Below are positions 33,074-41,533 of a stretch of 64,000 bases of DNA, one piece after another; the stretch's first letter is position 1, and each line of letters starts with the position of its first letter. The notes below the pieces were generated by a model. It did not search any database. It was not told where the DNA came from and was given only the letters and a program-made list of their open reading frames with translations. The position numbers and the translations under genes were made by a program. The DNA comes from Pseudomonadales bacterium (GTDB lineage: Bacteria > Pseudomonadota > Gammaproteobacteria > Pseudomonadales > Porticoccaceae): the NCBI GenBank assembly GCA_024234435.1, contig JACKOF010000001.1, positions 62,001 through 126,000 on the forward strand. The letters are read 5' to 3'.

Positions 33074-34254
33074 ATAACAGTGATCGCTTTGTCAGCTCCC
33101 TGACGGAAGAATTGGTCGGTAAAAATCTGGACGAAATGTTCATCAGTCTTCGCGATCTGGTCGAGGATGCGGAATACCCGACAGTAAAGGAATGGCGCGA
33201 AGGCGGCGGCAAGGTCTTGGGGCATTTTCAGGTCTATTTCCCTGAAGAAATAGCTCATGCTGCCGGTATGCTGCCGGTCAGGATTTGTGGCAGTCAAACC
33301 GACGGAGTCGCCGTTTCCCAGCACTTTGGCTCCTACCTGTGCTCCATCCTGAAAACATCGCTGGGACTGGCTCTGGACAAAAACATCGAGCTAGACCTTT
33401 TTGTCGGCTTGCCCATTTGCGACGGGGCCAGGAATCTGGCGGGTATCTGGGGCCGAAACTTCCCCTATAAGTCACAAATCCTCCATTTGCCTCAGAACCC
33501 GGGTTCCGCTGCCGCACCCGCCTTTTTAAGGCATGAGTACCGGCGTCTAGCCAACGATATTGAAGAAGTAACCGGGCAGCCTATCAGTGATGAATCGCTG
33601 AGAAAGTCGATCGAGCTCTATAACTATTCTCGAAAGCTGATGTATCAAATTTATGAAATTCGGCGCGCCGAGCCGTGGAAGCTGTCTGCTGACGAATCGA
33701 TGGCGTTGATCGCGTCAGCCGGATTCCTGCTTCGAGAGGAGTGGATAGATCTGGCTGAGCTTATTCTGCCCATGATTCGCGAAAGAGAGGCGCAACAGCG
33801 CGAGAAAATGAGGGTTGTGCTTGAGGGTGGTTTTTGCGAAACGCCGCCGTTTGATTTCCTGCAGGCTGTATCACGGTCTTGCTACGTGGTTGATGACGAT
33901 CTGTTCATAGGGCTTCGCTATTTGCTTGACGACGTCGAGACATCCGGCGATCCATTACAGAACCTTGCCGATGCCTACCTCTTTCACTCGTCCTACAGTG
34001 CTGTTCAGCATGACGATGACAAACCCAATGAAAAGATGCTGCTGGAGCGCGTCAAAAATGGCAACGCCGAGGCCGTCATTCTGGCTTCAGCGAAAATGTG
34101 TGAACCGGGGCTTGATGAACAGGTCGCTTACGGGAAGGAGCTGGATGAAAAGGGTGTCCCCTATTTCATCAGTGAATTTGAAGAAAACCAGACAACGTTT
34201 GATGACATTTCCATCCAGCTTGAAACCTTTGTCGAAAACGTGATGTTCGACTGA
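33070..34254 (+). CDS. Benzoyl-CoA reductase-like subunit C (BcrC/BzdN type)
   Basis: 394 residues, the same superfamily as the preceding gene and the length of BzdN/BcrC. Features are FPEEIAHAAGMLPVRICGS (about 57-75), GSYLCSILKTSL, VGLPICDGARNL and a C-terminal ASAKMCEPGLDEQ with a conserved Cys. It begins with ATGA overlapping the B subunit stop. Together the B and C subunits would form the catalytic half of the complex. Confidence 0.8.
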   Translation: MNNSDRFVSSLTEELVGKNLDEMFISLRDLVEDAEYPTVKEWREGGGKVLGHFQVYFPEEIAHAAGMLPVRICGSQTDGVAVSQHFGSYLCSILKTSLGLALDKNIELDLFVGLPICDGARNLAGIWGRNFPYKSQILHLPQNPGSAAAPAFLRHEYRRLANDIEEVTGQPISDESLRKSIELYNYSRKLMYQIYEIRRAEPWKLSADESMALIASAGFLLREEWIDLAELILPMIREREAQQREKMRVVLEGGFCETPPFDFLQAVSRSCYVVDDDLFIGLRYLLDDVETSGDPLQNLADAYLFHSSYSAVQHDDDKPNEKMLLERVKNGNAEAVILASAKMCEPGLDEQVAYGKELDEKGVPYFISEFEENQTTFDDISIQLETFVENVMFD

Positions 34255-34273
34255 TTCCGAATAGGAGGCATTT

Positions 34274-35089
34274 ATGATTTATACAGCGGGTGTTGATGTT
34301 GGATCAACACAGACCAAGGCAGTGATTATTGATTCACATCGGAAAATTGTTGCCCGTGCGTTGACCGACACCGGCGCAAATGTCATGAAAGCAGCTCAAA
34401 ACGCGTTCAACAGTTCACTTCGTGACGGCCATATCAGCGAGGACGACGTCGCTTTTGTGATCGGAACCGGGTATGGCAGATACAAGGTTTCATTTGGTGA
34501 CAAGCAAGTTACCGAGATCAGCTGCCATGGTCGGGGCGCGTCGCATATGTTTCCTGGCACGGGGACCGTCATCGATATGGGCGGGCAAGACAGTAAGGCC
34601 ATACGAGTTGATGAAGGCGGTGAAATTATAGATTTCTGCATGAACGATAAATGTGCTGCAGGCACCGGTCGTTTTCTTGGTGCCGCAGCAAAGGCCCTTG
34701 GTTTGCCGCTGGATGAATTGGGTGAGACAGCACTGAAATCCAGTAAGCCAGTAAAAATAAGCACTACTTGTACTGTTTTTGCAGAAGCGGAGGTGTTGTC
34801 CTGGCGCGCCAAAGGGAAGTCCATTGAGGATGTGCTTTGGGGCGTACACAAATCTATCGCTTTTCGCTCTTTTGGCTTGCTGCGCCGGGTCGGGATTGCT
34901 GGTGAAATTACTTTTACCGGCGGTGTTGCCAAAAATACGGGCATGATCAAGGCCTTGGAAGAACTGCTGGAGTGCAAGCTGAATGTCAGTGAGGACAGTC
35001 ATTATATGGGTGCTCTCGGGGCTGCATTATTTGCTATGGATGAAGCCGTTTATGGTGAATCGAAAGTGTTGGAGGGAGTGCATTCATGA
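34274..35089 (+). CDS. BadF/BadG/BcrA/BcrD-type ATPase, first copy
   Basis: 271 residues of the ASKHA (actin/hexokinase-like) ATPases that activate 2-hydroxyacyl-CoA dehydratases and drive benzoyl-CoA reductases. It has the phosphate loop DVGSTQTK (8-15), DMGGQDSK (101-108), the adenosine region FTGGVAKN and the two cluster cysteines Cys127 (DKCAAGTG) and Cys166 (STTCTVFAE), which bridge a [4Fe-4S] cluster at the subunit interface. 19 nt after the C subunit, with GGAGG as SD. Confidence 0.86.
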   Translation: MIYTAGVDVGSTQTKAVIIDSHRKIVARALTDTGANVMKAAQNAFNSSLRDGHISEDDVAFVIGTGYGRYKVSFGDKQVTEISCHGRGASHMFPGTGTVIDMGGQDSKAIRVDEGGEIIDFCMNDKCAAGTGRFLGAAAKALGLPLDELGETALKSSKPVKISTTCTVFAEAEVLSWRAKGKSIEDVLWGVHKSIAFRSFGLLRRVGIAGEITFTGGVAKNTGMIKALEELLECKLNVSEDSHYMGALGAALFAMDEAVYGESKVLEGVHS

Positions 35090-35916
35090 CGTACACAATT
35101 GGATTGGATATTGGCTCAACGTATACAAAGGGTTTAATACTCGATCACTGCGGCAATATCGTGTCGAAGTCGATGAGCCCTAGTGGTATAGAGCTGGAGG
35201 CATCAACCCAAAATGTGATGAACGATGTCATCAATAAGGCGGGGCTCAATCAGGGTGATATTGCGTACTGCATTACGACGGGATTTGGGCGACACCAGTT
35301 TGCGGTCAGAGATACACAAGTGACCGATGTGACGGCTGCAGCACGGGGAGCCAGTTTCCTCTTCCCCGGCACCAGAACCATTCTTGATATTGGCGGACAG
35401 ACAGTGAAGGCCAGCAGGATTGATGAACACAAGAAGGTGAAGACATTTCGGCTCAATGATAAGTGTGCTTCCGGGACAGGTACTTTCCTGGAGAAGACAG
35501 TCCGTTATATGGGTTTTGACACCAAGGACATTGATGGTCTGTTAAAGGATGCCTCCGACGCAGCGTCTATTTCGGGAGTCTGTACGGTGTTTGCCGAGTC
35601 AGAGGTTATCAACCATCTCAGTGAAAGTGTCCCGCCAGAAAACATTATGTTGGGTGCCGGATTGTCGTTGACAGGGCGCTCGGTACAGCTTCTCAGGCGC
35701 GTGAAAATTGAGAACGAGGTGACCCTGGTGGGTGGAATTCTCCGCTGGGGCAGAATGGTTGAAGCCATCGCCGGTGAAATTGATGTCCACGTCAATGTGC
35801 CCGAGGGCGACCTTCCGCAATACACCGCGGCACTTGGCTGTGCCGTGCTCGGTCACGTTCGCCTTAAAACGGCAGAATTTCCTGCAGGCAGGCCTTCGTT
35901 TGCCAAAGCGTCATGA
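35086..35916 (+). CDS. BadF/BadG/BcrA/BcrD-type ATPase, second copy
   Basis: 276 residues, homologous to the preceding gene with the same spacing: DIGSTYTK (8-15), Cys127 in DKCASGTG and Cys166 in GVCTVFAE. The segment corresponding to GGQD reads GGQT. Two different ATPases encoded together is the mark of class I benzoyl-CoA reductases; simple hydroxyacyl-CoA dehydratases use one activator. Both ATPases are short, as in the Azoarcus bzd type. The start overlaps the previous stop as ATGA. Confidence 0.86.
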   Translation: MTYTIGLDIGSTYTKGLILDHCGNIVSKSMSPSGIELEASTQNVMNDVINKAGLNQGDIAYCITTGFGRHQFAVRDTQVTDVTAAARGASFLFPGTRTILDIGGQTVKASRIDEHKKVKTFRLNDKCASGTGTFLEKTVRYMGFDTKDIDGLLKDASDAASISGVCTVFAESEVINHLSESVPPENIMLGAGLSLTGRSVQLLRRVKIENEVTLVGGILRWGRMVEAIAGEIDVHVNVPEGDLPQYTAALGCAVLGHVRLKTAEFPAGRPSFAKAS

Positions 35917-35997
35917 TGGTTGTGGGTTAAAAATGGATTGGTGGTGTACGGGCGGTGATGCCAGGCGACTGTGCAAGTGTGGGGTTGCGACAAATTG

Positions 35998-36023
35998 GAT
36001 TAGATCAGGAAAAGAATCTAATC
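35998..36023. repeat. Inverted repeat between the reductase and molybdoenzyme operons
   Basis: Perfect 8-bp arms GATTAGAT/ATCTAATC separated by 10 nt, in the 409-nt gap (35917-36325) between the ATPase gene and the molybdoenzyme gamma gene. It could be an operator. The rest of the gap shows no gene that I can support; the Shine-Dalgarno AAGGGG near 36314-36319 belongs to the gamma gene. Confidence 0.45.
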
Positions 36024-36325
36024 AGGGCAGCTTGCTGAAGAGTAATGCCGTTGACCTTCATCAAGAGAATTCGTCGGGGGCAGGCGTATGGTGGTTTACA
36101 AAGCGTACATAGATATGCACACAAAACGATAAGTTGATAGTAGCTGTTGGGTCATTGTCTGGTTCAGTGCGAGGGTCTTTTCTCTTTTTTGTCGAATAAC
36201 GTGCCCCGTCAAGCTGCTATGAAAGTAGTCATTTTTACAGGTAATCAATGGGAAAAAAATAGAGCAGACAGTTGAAGTATTGCCGTTGGCCCTATTTGTC
36301 TAGAAAGCAAAAAAAGGGGTAAAAA

Positions 36326-36949
36326 ATGGACAGTCGTCGTGTAAAGAACGTCAGCAGTTATTTGTCACCGGTAGCTGATGTCTGGAAGGGGGTTGATGCA
36401 GTACAAGTCCGGATGACACCAACACCGCTGGGTATGCAGCCAACGGAATATATCAGGCAGTCATGGCATGACAAGCCTTACGGGAAAGTGGATTCGTTAT
36501 CTGTCGGCAGTGTTCACGACGGAAAAACACTTGCTCTGAAAATAAGCTGGAAGGGCGTCAGTCCCGATGGCGTGGATTTCCCCGATGCACTTGCAGTGGC
36601 TATGCCGATTGGAGAGCCACCTCCTCTGGCTTTAATGGGGATGCCAGACAAGCCGATCCACATTTTACGCTGGACAGCCAACAGTTCTTCTCTTTCATCG
36701 ATTCTGTCAAAAGGTATTGGACTATCCGACGACGGACCTTCAATTGTGGCTGCTGCAGAGGCTGTAAAGCAGGATGGAAGCTGGCACCTGGTGCTGACGC
36801 GACAGCTGGGAGTGGGCAAGAATATCGCTCCCTTAATGGTGGGCAAATCCACGGGAGTTGGATTTGCAGTTTGGTATGGCGCCAATGAGGAACGAGCCGG
36901 CATTAAGGCTTTTTCTGTTGACTGGATTAACCTGGCACTGGGTGCGTAG
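36326..36949 (+). CDS. Type II DMSO-reductase-family enzyme, gamma (haem b) subunit
   Basis: 207 residues of the ethylbenzene-dehydrogenase-type gamma subunits (EbdC, DdhC, SerC, ClrC), which bind one haem b. Signature stretches are LALKISWKG, DALAVAMPIG, LALMGMPDKPIHILRW (where the Met and Lys haem ligands lie in EbdC), HLVLTRQLGVG and TGVGFAVWYGA. No signal peptide is visible, so export would have to be with the TAT substrate alpha subunit. It is followed 8 nt later by beta and alpha. Confidence 0.83.
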   Translation: MDSRRVKNVSSYLSPVADVWKGVDAVQVRMTPTPLGMQPTEYIRQSWHDKPYGKVDSLSVGSVHDGKTLALKISWKGVSPDGVDFPDALAVAMPIGEPPPLALMGMPDKPIHILRWTANSSSLSSILSKGIGLSDDGPSIVAAAEAVKQDGSWHLVLTRQLGVGKNIAPLMVGKSTGVGFAVWYGANEERAGIKAFSVDWINLALGA

Positions 36950-36957
36950 GGGGAGAT

Positions 36958-38019
36958 ATGAGCGACAAACAAGTAGCAATGGTAATGGATCTGAACAAGT
37001 GTATCGGTTGTCAAACCTGCACGGTGGCCTGCAAACGCCTCTGGACGCGTCGGGAAGGAATGAAGCACCAGTGGTGGAACACGGTTAATTCGCAACCGGG
37101 TACAGGAACCCCGCATGGTTGGGAGAACATGGGTGGGGGTTTTAAAAATGGGGTAGCCCAAGCTGGTCACAGGCCTACAGTGGATGAATATGGCAAGGCG
37201 TGGGAGTTTAACTATCAGGATGTTTTTTATGGCGGTAAAGATCATGTTCCGCTGACACCGGTAGACGGCGACGCCGATAAAGGGCCGAACTGGGACGAGG
37301 ATATTGGTGCCGGGGATTACCCTAATGGCTATTATTTCTACCTGCCAAGAATATGTAACCACTGTACCAAACCGGCTTGTCTGGCAGCTTGCCCTCGCAA
37401 GGCAATAGATAAACGGGAAGAGGACGGCATAGTCCTTATTGACGAAGATAAATGTCGCGGTTATCGCTTTTGTCAGGAAGCCTGCCCTTACAAAAAGATC
37501 TACTACAACGAAACACTTGGCATTTCCCAGAAATGTATTTTCTGTTTCCCGCGCATTGACGAAGGCGTGACCACCGCCTGTTCACGACAGTGTCCGGGCC
37601 GGGTTCGCTTTGTGGGTTATCTGGATGATCCGGATGGGCCGATATACAAACTGGTCCACGAGCACAAAATTGCCTTGCCGCTGCACCCGGAGTACGGCAC
37701 TCAGCCCAATGTGTTCTATGTGCCACCAATGTCGCCACCAACGCTGGATAAAAATGGGGTCGCAACCGACAAGCCGAGAATTCCGATGGAATATCTGGTT
37801 TCGCTATTTGGGCCGGAAGTGGAGGAGGTGCTCGATCGATTACAAAAAGAACGGGAGAGAGTCGCCCAAGGGGAGAAGTCGGAAATGCTGGATCTGCTGA
37901 TTTCCAGAAAATGGCTTGATATGTTTGGCCCGTTTGACAAGCACCCGCGTGAAGTGGGAGGTAACCCGGTACAAATGGTGACTCCGGGAGTAATGACTGG
38001 TAAAGGAGGTGTGGCATGA
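36958..38019 (+). CDS. Type II DMSO-reductase-family enzyme, beta (Fe-S) subunit
   Basis: 353 residues, the size of EbdB/NarH-like electron-transfer subunits. Four Cys groups are seen: CIGCQTCTVACKR (15-27), CNHCTKPACLAACPRKAI (about 135-152), CRGYRFCQEACPYKK, and KCIFC with CSRQCPGR. In the third group a Tyr stands where a [4Fe-4S] cluster would need Cys, which predicts a [3Fe-4S] cluster as in NarH. It moves electrons between the molybdenum subunit and the haem b subunit. Confidence 0.9.
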   Translation: MSDKQVAMVMDLNKCIGCQTCTVACKRLWTRREGMKHQWWNTVNSQPGTGTPHGWENMGGGFKNGVAQAGHRPTVDEYGKAWEFNYQDVFYGGKDHVPLTPVDGDADKGPNWDEDIGAGDYPNGYYFYLPRICNHCTKPACLAACPRKAIDKREEDGIVLIDEDKCRGYRFCQEACPYKKIYYNETLGISQKCIFCFPRIDEGVTTACSRQCPGRVRFVGYLDDPDGPIYKLVHEHKIALPLHPEYGTQPNVFYVPPMSPPTLDKNGVATDKPRIPMEYLVSLFGPEVEEVLDRLQKERERVAQGEKSEMLDLLISRKWLDMFGPFDKHPREVGGNPVQMVTPGVMTGKGGVA

Positions 38020-40901
38020 ATATCGACCGTCGCAATTTTCTGAAAATGAGTGGCATCGTAGTAGGTGGGCTATCATTGCCCAGCTTTGTTGTGCGTGCTG
38101 CAACCAAAGTTTCCCAAGGGGCAATACCCAAATATTCCACCTGGAAGGATATCTATAAGGGGCAGTGGACCTGGGATCGAGTCGTCCGCAGCACCCACTT
38201 GCTGAACTGCTGGTATCAGGCGCACTGTTCGTGGGATGTGTATGTGAAGGACGGCCTGGTTTACCGGGAGGAGCAGGCAGCCCAGTATCCGCAGGTCAAT
38301 GAGGAGCTTCCCGATTTCAATCCACGTGGCTGTCAGAAAGGCTGCTGTTACAGCGAAAGGATGTATGATCAGACCAGGGTGACCCATCCAATGAAGCGAG
38401 TCGGCCCTCGCGGAGGTAACCGCTGGGAGCGAGTAAGCTGGGATGAAGCGCTGGATGATATTGCAGAAGCCTATCTCGACGCCGCAGTAAATGAGGGGAC
38501 AGATACTACGGTCTGGGATCTGGGACCCGGTGTCGATCTGGGTACAGGTATCGCAGCACAGTCGAAATTCAGCATGCTGACCCAGTCGGTGAGTCTGGAT
38601 ATGAACGGTGATATTGGGGATTCCCACCGTGGCTGTGTGGAGATGTTTGGCAAAATCAGCTTCGAGCGGTCAGCCGACGATTACTTCAAATCGGATCTCA
38701 TACTGTTCTGGGCAGGCAACCCGATCTATACCCAGATTCCACAGGCGCACTTCTTTATTGCAGCGAAATATAACGGCGCGAAAATTATCTCGATAGCGCC
38801 TGACTACAACGCTTCTGCGATTAAGTCTGATCTCTGGATTCCGATCAAGCCGGGGACAGATGCGGCACTGGCGCTATCCGTTTGCCGCGAAATTATTGAA
38901 GGCGGGCATGTTGATGAAAGTTTTGTTAAGGAGCAGACCGACCTGCCCTTACTAGTGCGCAGTGATACCCGAACATTCCTGAAACAGTCAGATGTAGCGG
39001 AAGACGGCGATGAACGTTTCTTTATGTTCTGGGATGCAAAGAAAGACGAGTTGGCCAGTGCGCCTTACAGAAGTCTTGCGCTTGACGGCCTGGATCCGGA
39101 GTTGGATGTGCGCACCAAAGTCCGCCTCAATAACGGCAAGAAGGTTGAGGTGCGTAGTGTGTATTCGCTGTTGCGTGAGCGGTTGAAAAAGTACTCGCCG
39201 AAAGCAGCGTCAAAAATGTGCGGTGTGCATCCGGATATGATCCGCAGGCTGGTGAAGGAAATCGTCTCAGCGAAAGCGGTTGCCGGCACAACCCAGTCCT
39301 GTCTGAACAAGTATTACCACGGTAATCTGATGGAGCGCAGTATTGCCATGATCTATTGTCTGACCGGTAATATGGGGCGGTCAGGTGCCGGTTTTGTCGG
39401 TTTCCCATTGCTGACGCCCGATGGCACTGACAAATTTTCGATGACCCCCAATATCAGAGAAGTGCAAAGTCACTTTGCCAAGGTTCAGCCGATCATCGAC
39501 CAGCGACTGGCGGATGGGGATACCCATGAGATGATCGTCAACGATTTTGGCCGGTCACTGTTCAAGCCGGGTTCCGCACCCATTCGCATGCCACTGTGGG
39601 GTTCAGGTGAGTTATTCTGGCAAGTCCACTCGGATATGCCTTCGCTTTCGCGACAATCACAAACCTGGAATTTGGGCATCAAGCGGTCAATCGACGAATA
39701 TCTCGATGAATCCCTTGATAACAAGTGGCAGCCGTTGCACCCGCCAAGAGAGAGAGAACCCAGACTGCTGTTCAGTATGGTCAGTAATCCTTTGCGCCGT
39801 AAACGCAGCAGCCAGCAACTGCTCGATGTGCTCTGGCCCAAGCTGAAAATGGCGGTGGTGCTGGATTGGCGTATGAGTACTACAGCGCGCCACGCCGACT
39901 ACGTGTTGCCCTGCGCTGGTTGGTACGAACACGCCAATCTGAAGTGGGTAACGACATTGTCGCCATATTTGGTGACCAGCGATGCAGCTGTTCCGCCGCT
40001 GGGGGAATCCAAAACCGATTGGGCCATCATTGTATCGTTGTCAAAGCATATCCAGAAGAAGGCGCGGGAACGTGGTATTGGAACCATCAAGAGCTCGCAT
40101 GGTTTGGATGTTAATCTGGGGCAGCTTTACGAAGATATGACTATGGGGGGTGAGTTCAAGGAGGAAGATAACGAGAAAGTCGCTAAAGCGATTTATGAAC
40201 TTAGCTCTTCTTTCTCCAAGCAAACCTGGGAAGAAACCCGCGAGCGGGGCATCGCACGTTACGAGAGTGTTTCGGAAGATCCTATTTCCATCGGGAATAT
40301 GTGCGAGATTCCGGAGAACGATTCGGTTGTACCGTTGACTTTCCACATCCGCGACAAACAGCCGTACCCGACGTCTACCCGCAGAATCCAGTTTTTTGTG
40401 GATCACGCGTTGTACGATGAGATGGACGAAGCGCTGGCCTGCCACAAGGAACCGCCGAAAATTGGTGGCGACTACCCCATCATGATGACTGGGGGGCACA
40501 CTCGCTGGAGTATTCATGGCGCGTGGCGGGACAGCGAAACCATGTTGAGACTGCACCGTCCGGATCCTTACCTGCTGTTGTCGATTGAGGACGCGTCAAA
40601 GCGAGATATTGAAGACGGTGACTGGATAAAAGTCTATAACGACACCGGCTCTTATATCGTTCGAGCCAAGGTCGCACCGAGTGTTCAGCCAGGGCAGTCG
40701 ATTATCTACCATGCCTGGGAGAGCCACCAGTTCCGGGGCAAAACGGATATGAACGCGGTATCGGCATCGCCTCTGAACCCGGTTGAGCTGGCCGGTGGTC
40801 ACCCTCATCTGGATGCCGGGCTAATGTTTGCCCAGACCGGTGAATTTGACCGCGATACGCGGGTTGAAGTGCAGCGTCTACCGGGAGGGCAACTCGTATG
40901 A
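38016..40901 (+). CDS. Type II DMSO-reductase-family molybdopterin enzyme, alpha subunit (ethylbenzene dehydrogenase-like)
   Basis: 961 residues. The N-terminus MNIDRRNFLKMSG is a twin-arginine signal ending near VVRAAT. The first Fe-S cluster site is His61-x3-Cys65-x5-Cys71 and Cys106 (NPRGCQKG). The molybdenum ligand Asp202 lies in GDIGDSHRG, which corresponds to the Asp motif of EbdA, S25dA, NarG and SerA. The C-terminal MGD-binding domain contains TGGHTRWSIHGAWRDS and DGDWIKVYND. Length and motif spacing are closest to ethylbenzene and steroid C25 dehydrogenases, which hydroxylate CH groups without oxygen. A reductase function (selenate, chlorate) cannot be excluded. Periplasmic. Confidence 0.88.
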   Translation: MNIDRRNFLKMSGIVVGGLSLPSFVVRAATKVSQGAIPKYSTWKDIYKGQWTWDRVVRSTHLLNCWYQAHCSWDVYVKDGLVYREEQAAQYPQVNEELPDFNPRGCQKGCCYSERMYDQTRVTHPMKRVGPRGGNRWERVSWDEALDDIAEAYLDAAVNEGTDTTVWDLGPGVDLGTGIAAQSKFSMLTQSVSLDMNGDIGDSHRGCVEMFGKISFERSADDYFKSDLILFWAGNPIYTQIPQAHFFIAAKYNGAKIISIAPDYNASAIKSDLWIPIKPGTDAALALSVCREIIEGGHVDESFVKEQTDLPLLVRSDTRTFLKQSDVAEDGDERFFMFWDAKKDELASAPYRSLALDGLDPELDVRTKVRLNNGKKVEVRSVYSLLRERLKKYSPKAASKMCGVHPDMIRRLVKEIVSAKAVAGTTQSCLNKYYHGNLMERSIAMIYCLTGNMGRSGAGFVGFPLLTPDGTDKFSMTPNIREVQSHFAKVQPIIDQRLADGDTHEMIVNDFGRSLFKPGSAPIRMPLWGSGELFWQVHSDMPSLSRQSQTWNLGIKRSIDEYLDESLDNKWQPLHPPREREPRLLFSMVSNPLRRKRSSQQLLDVLWPKLKMAVVLDWRMSTTARHADYVLPCAGWYEHANLKWVTTLSPYLVTSDAAVPPLGESKTDWAIIVSLSKHIQKKARERGIGTIKSSHGLDVNLGQLYEDMTMGGEFKEEDNEKVAKAIYELSSSFSKQTWEETRERGIARYESVSEDPISIGNMCEIPENDSVVPLTFHIRDKQPYPTSTRRIQFFVDHALYDEMDEALACHKEPPKIGGDYPIMMTGGHTRWSIHGAWRDSETMLRLHRPDPYLLLSIEDASKRDIEDGDWIKVYNDTGSYIVRAKVAPSVQPGQSIIYHAWESHQFRGKTDMNAVSASPLNPVELAGGHPHLDAGLMFAQTGEFDRDTRVEVQRLPGGQLV

Positions 40902-41428
40902 CCAATGACAGCGCTTGTCTGGATGCGGCAGAGCGAAGCGACATATATAAAAGCCTCGCTTCGGCCTTTACCTACCCTCAGGAAGGACGGGGAGCCACCA
41001 ATGTCAGTGGTGCAGAATATACGTCGGCTTTCGACCCGTCAGTGTCCGAAGGTGCATGCTCGTTGCATGAAGCGAGTTACGTGGATCAGGACCAGAGCTC
41101 GCTTTTTGAGGAGCTCACCCGTTTCTATGACTACTTTGGCTTGTCCAGATCTGACGATGCACTATTGCCTGATCATATTGCTGTTGAGCTGGAATTTATG
41201 CATTACCTGACATACCTGGAGCAGCAGATGGATGCCTCTAAGTCAGGAGACTTAAAATCCTTGCGGCTTGCGCAGCGTGATTTTCTAACCCGCCATTTGC
41301 GGCGTCTTTTGAACGGAGTAAATAACAAGCTGAGGATTGATGTAGCGAAACAATATGAGGATATAGTGCACACAGCTGTTGAATTTGTTAATGCGGAAAC
41401 AGAATGGCTCAATGACAAGGCAGCCTAG
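40898..41428 (+). CDS. TorD/NarJ-type chaperone for the molybdoenzyme (EbdD-like)
   Basis: 176 residues, helical. The pattern ERSDIYKSLASAFTYP at the start, LFEELTRFYDYFGL, LPDHIAVELEFMHYLTYLEQ and the C-terminal helix are those of TorD/DmsD/NarJ-type insertion chaperones (DdhD, EbdD). It keeps the alpha subunit unfolded until molybdenum cofactor is inserted and masks the TAT signal. ATGA overlap with alpha; last gene of the operon. Confidence 0.87.
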   Translation: MTNDSACLDAAERSDIYKSLASAFTYPQEGRGATNVSGAEYTSAFDPSVSEGACSLHEASYVDQDQSSLFEELTRFYDYFGLSRSDDALLPDHIAVELEFMHYLTYLEQQMDASKSGDLKSLRLAQRDFLTRHLRRLLNGVNNKLRIDVAKQYEDIVHTAVEFVNAETEWLNDKAA

Positions 41429-41460
41429 TAGAAATTGACTGTGTTAATCTGACGGTTAAA

Positions 41461-41485
41461 AAGGGAGTCGATGACTCCCTTTTTA
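41461..41485 (+). terminator. Rho-independent terminator of the molybdoenzyme operon
   Basis: 9-bp perfect stem AAGGGAGTC/GACTCCCTT with a 3-nt loop, followed by TTTAAG and flanked by A/T runs (TTAAAA before). Strong intrinsic terminator 32 nt past the chaperone stop, probably working for both strands. Confidence 0.85.
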
Positions 41486-41533
41486 AGTATTCATTATTCC
41501 TGATATGCTTCAGCAAAAAGTCAGGCTTTAACC

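Noticed and set aside
36281..36300. TTGGCCCTATTTGTC as a sigma-54 promoter before the molybdoenzyme operon
   Set aside because: It lacks the GC of the -12 element at the correct distance from GG; I regard it as chance.
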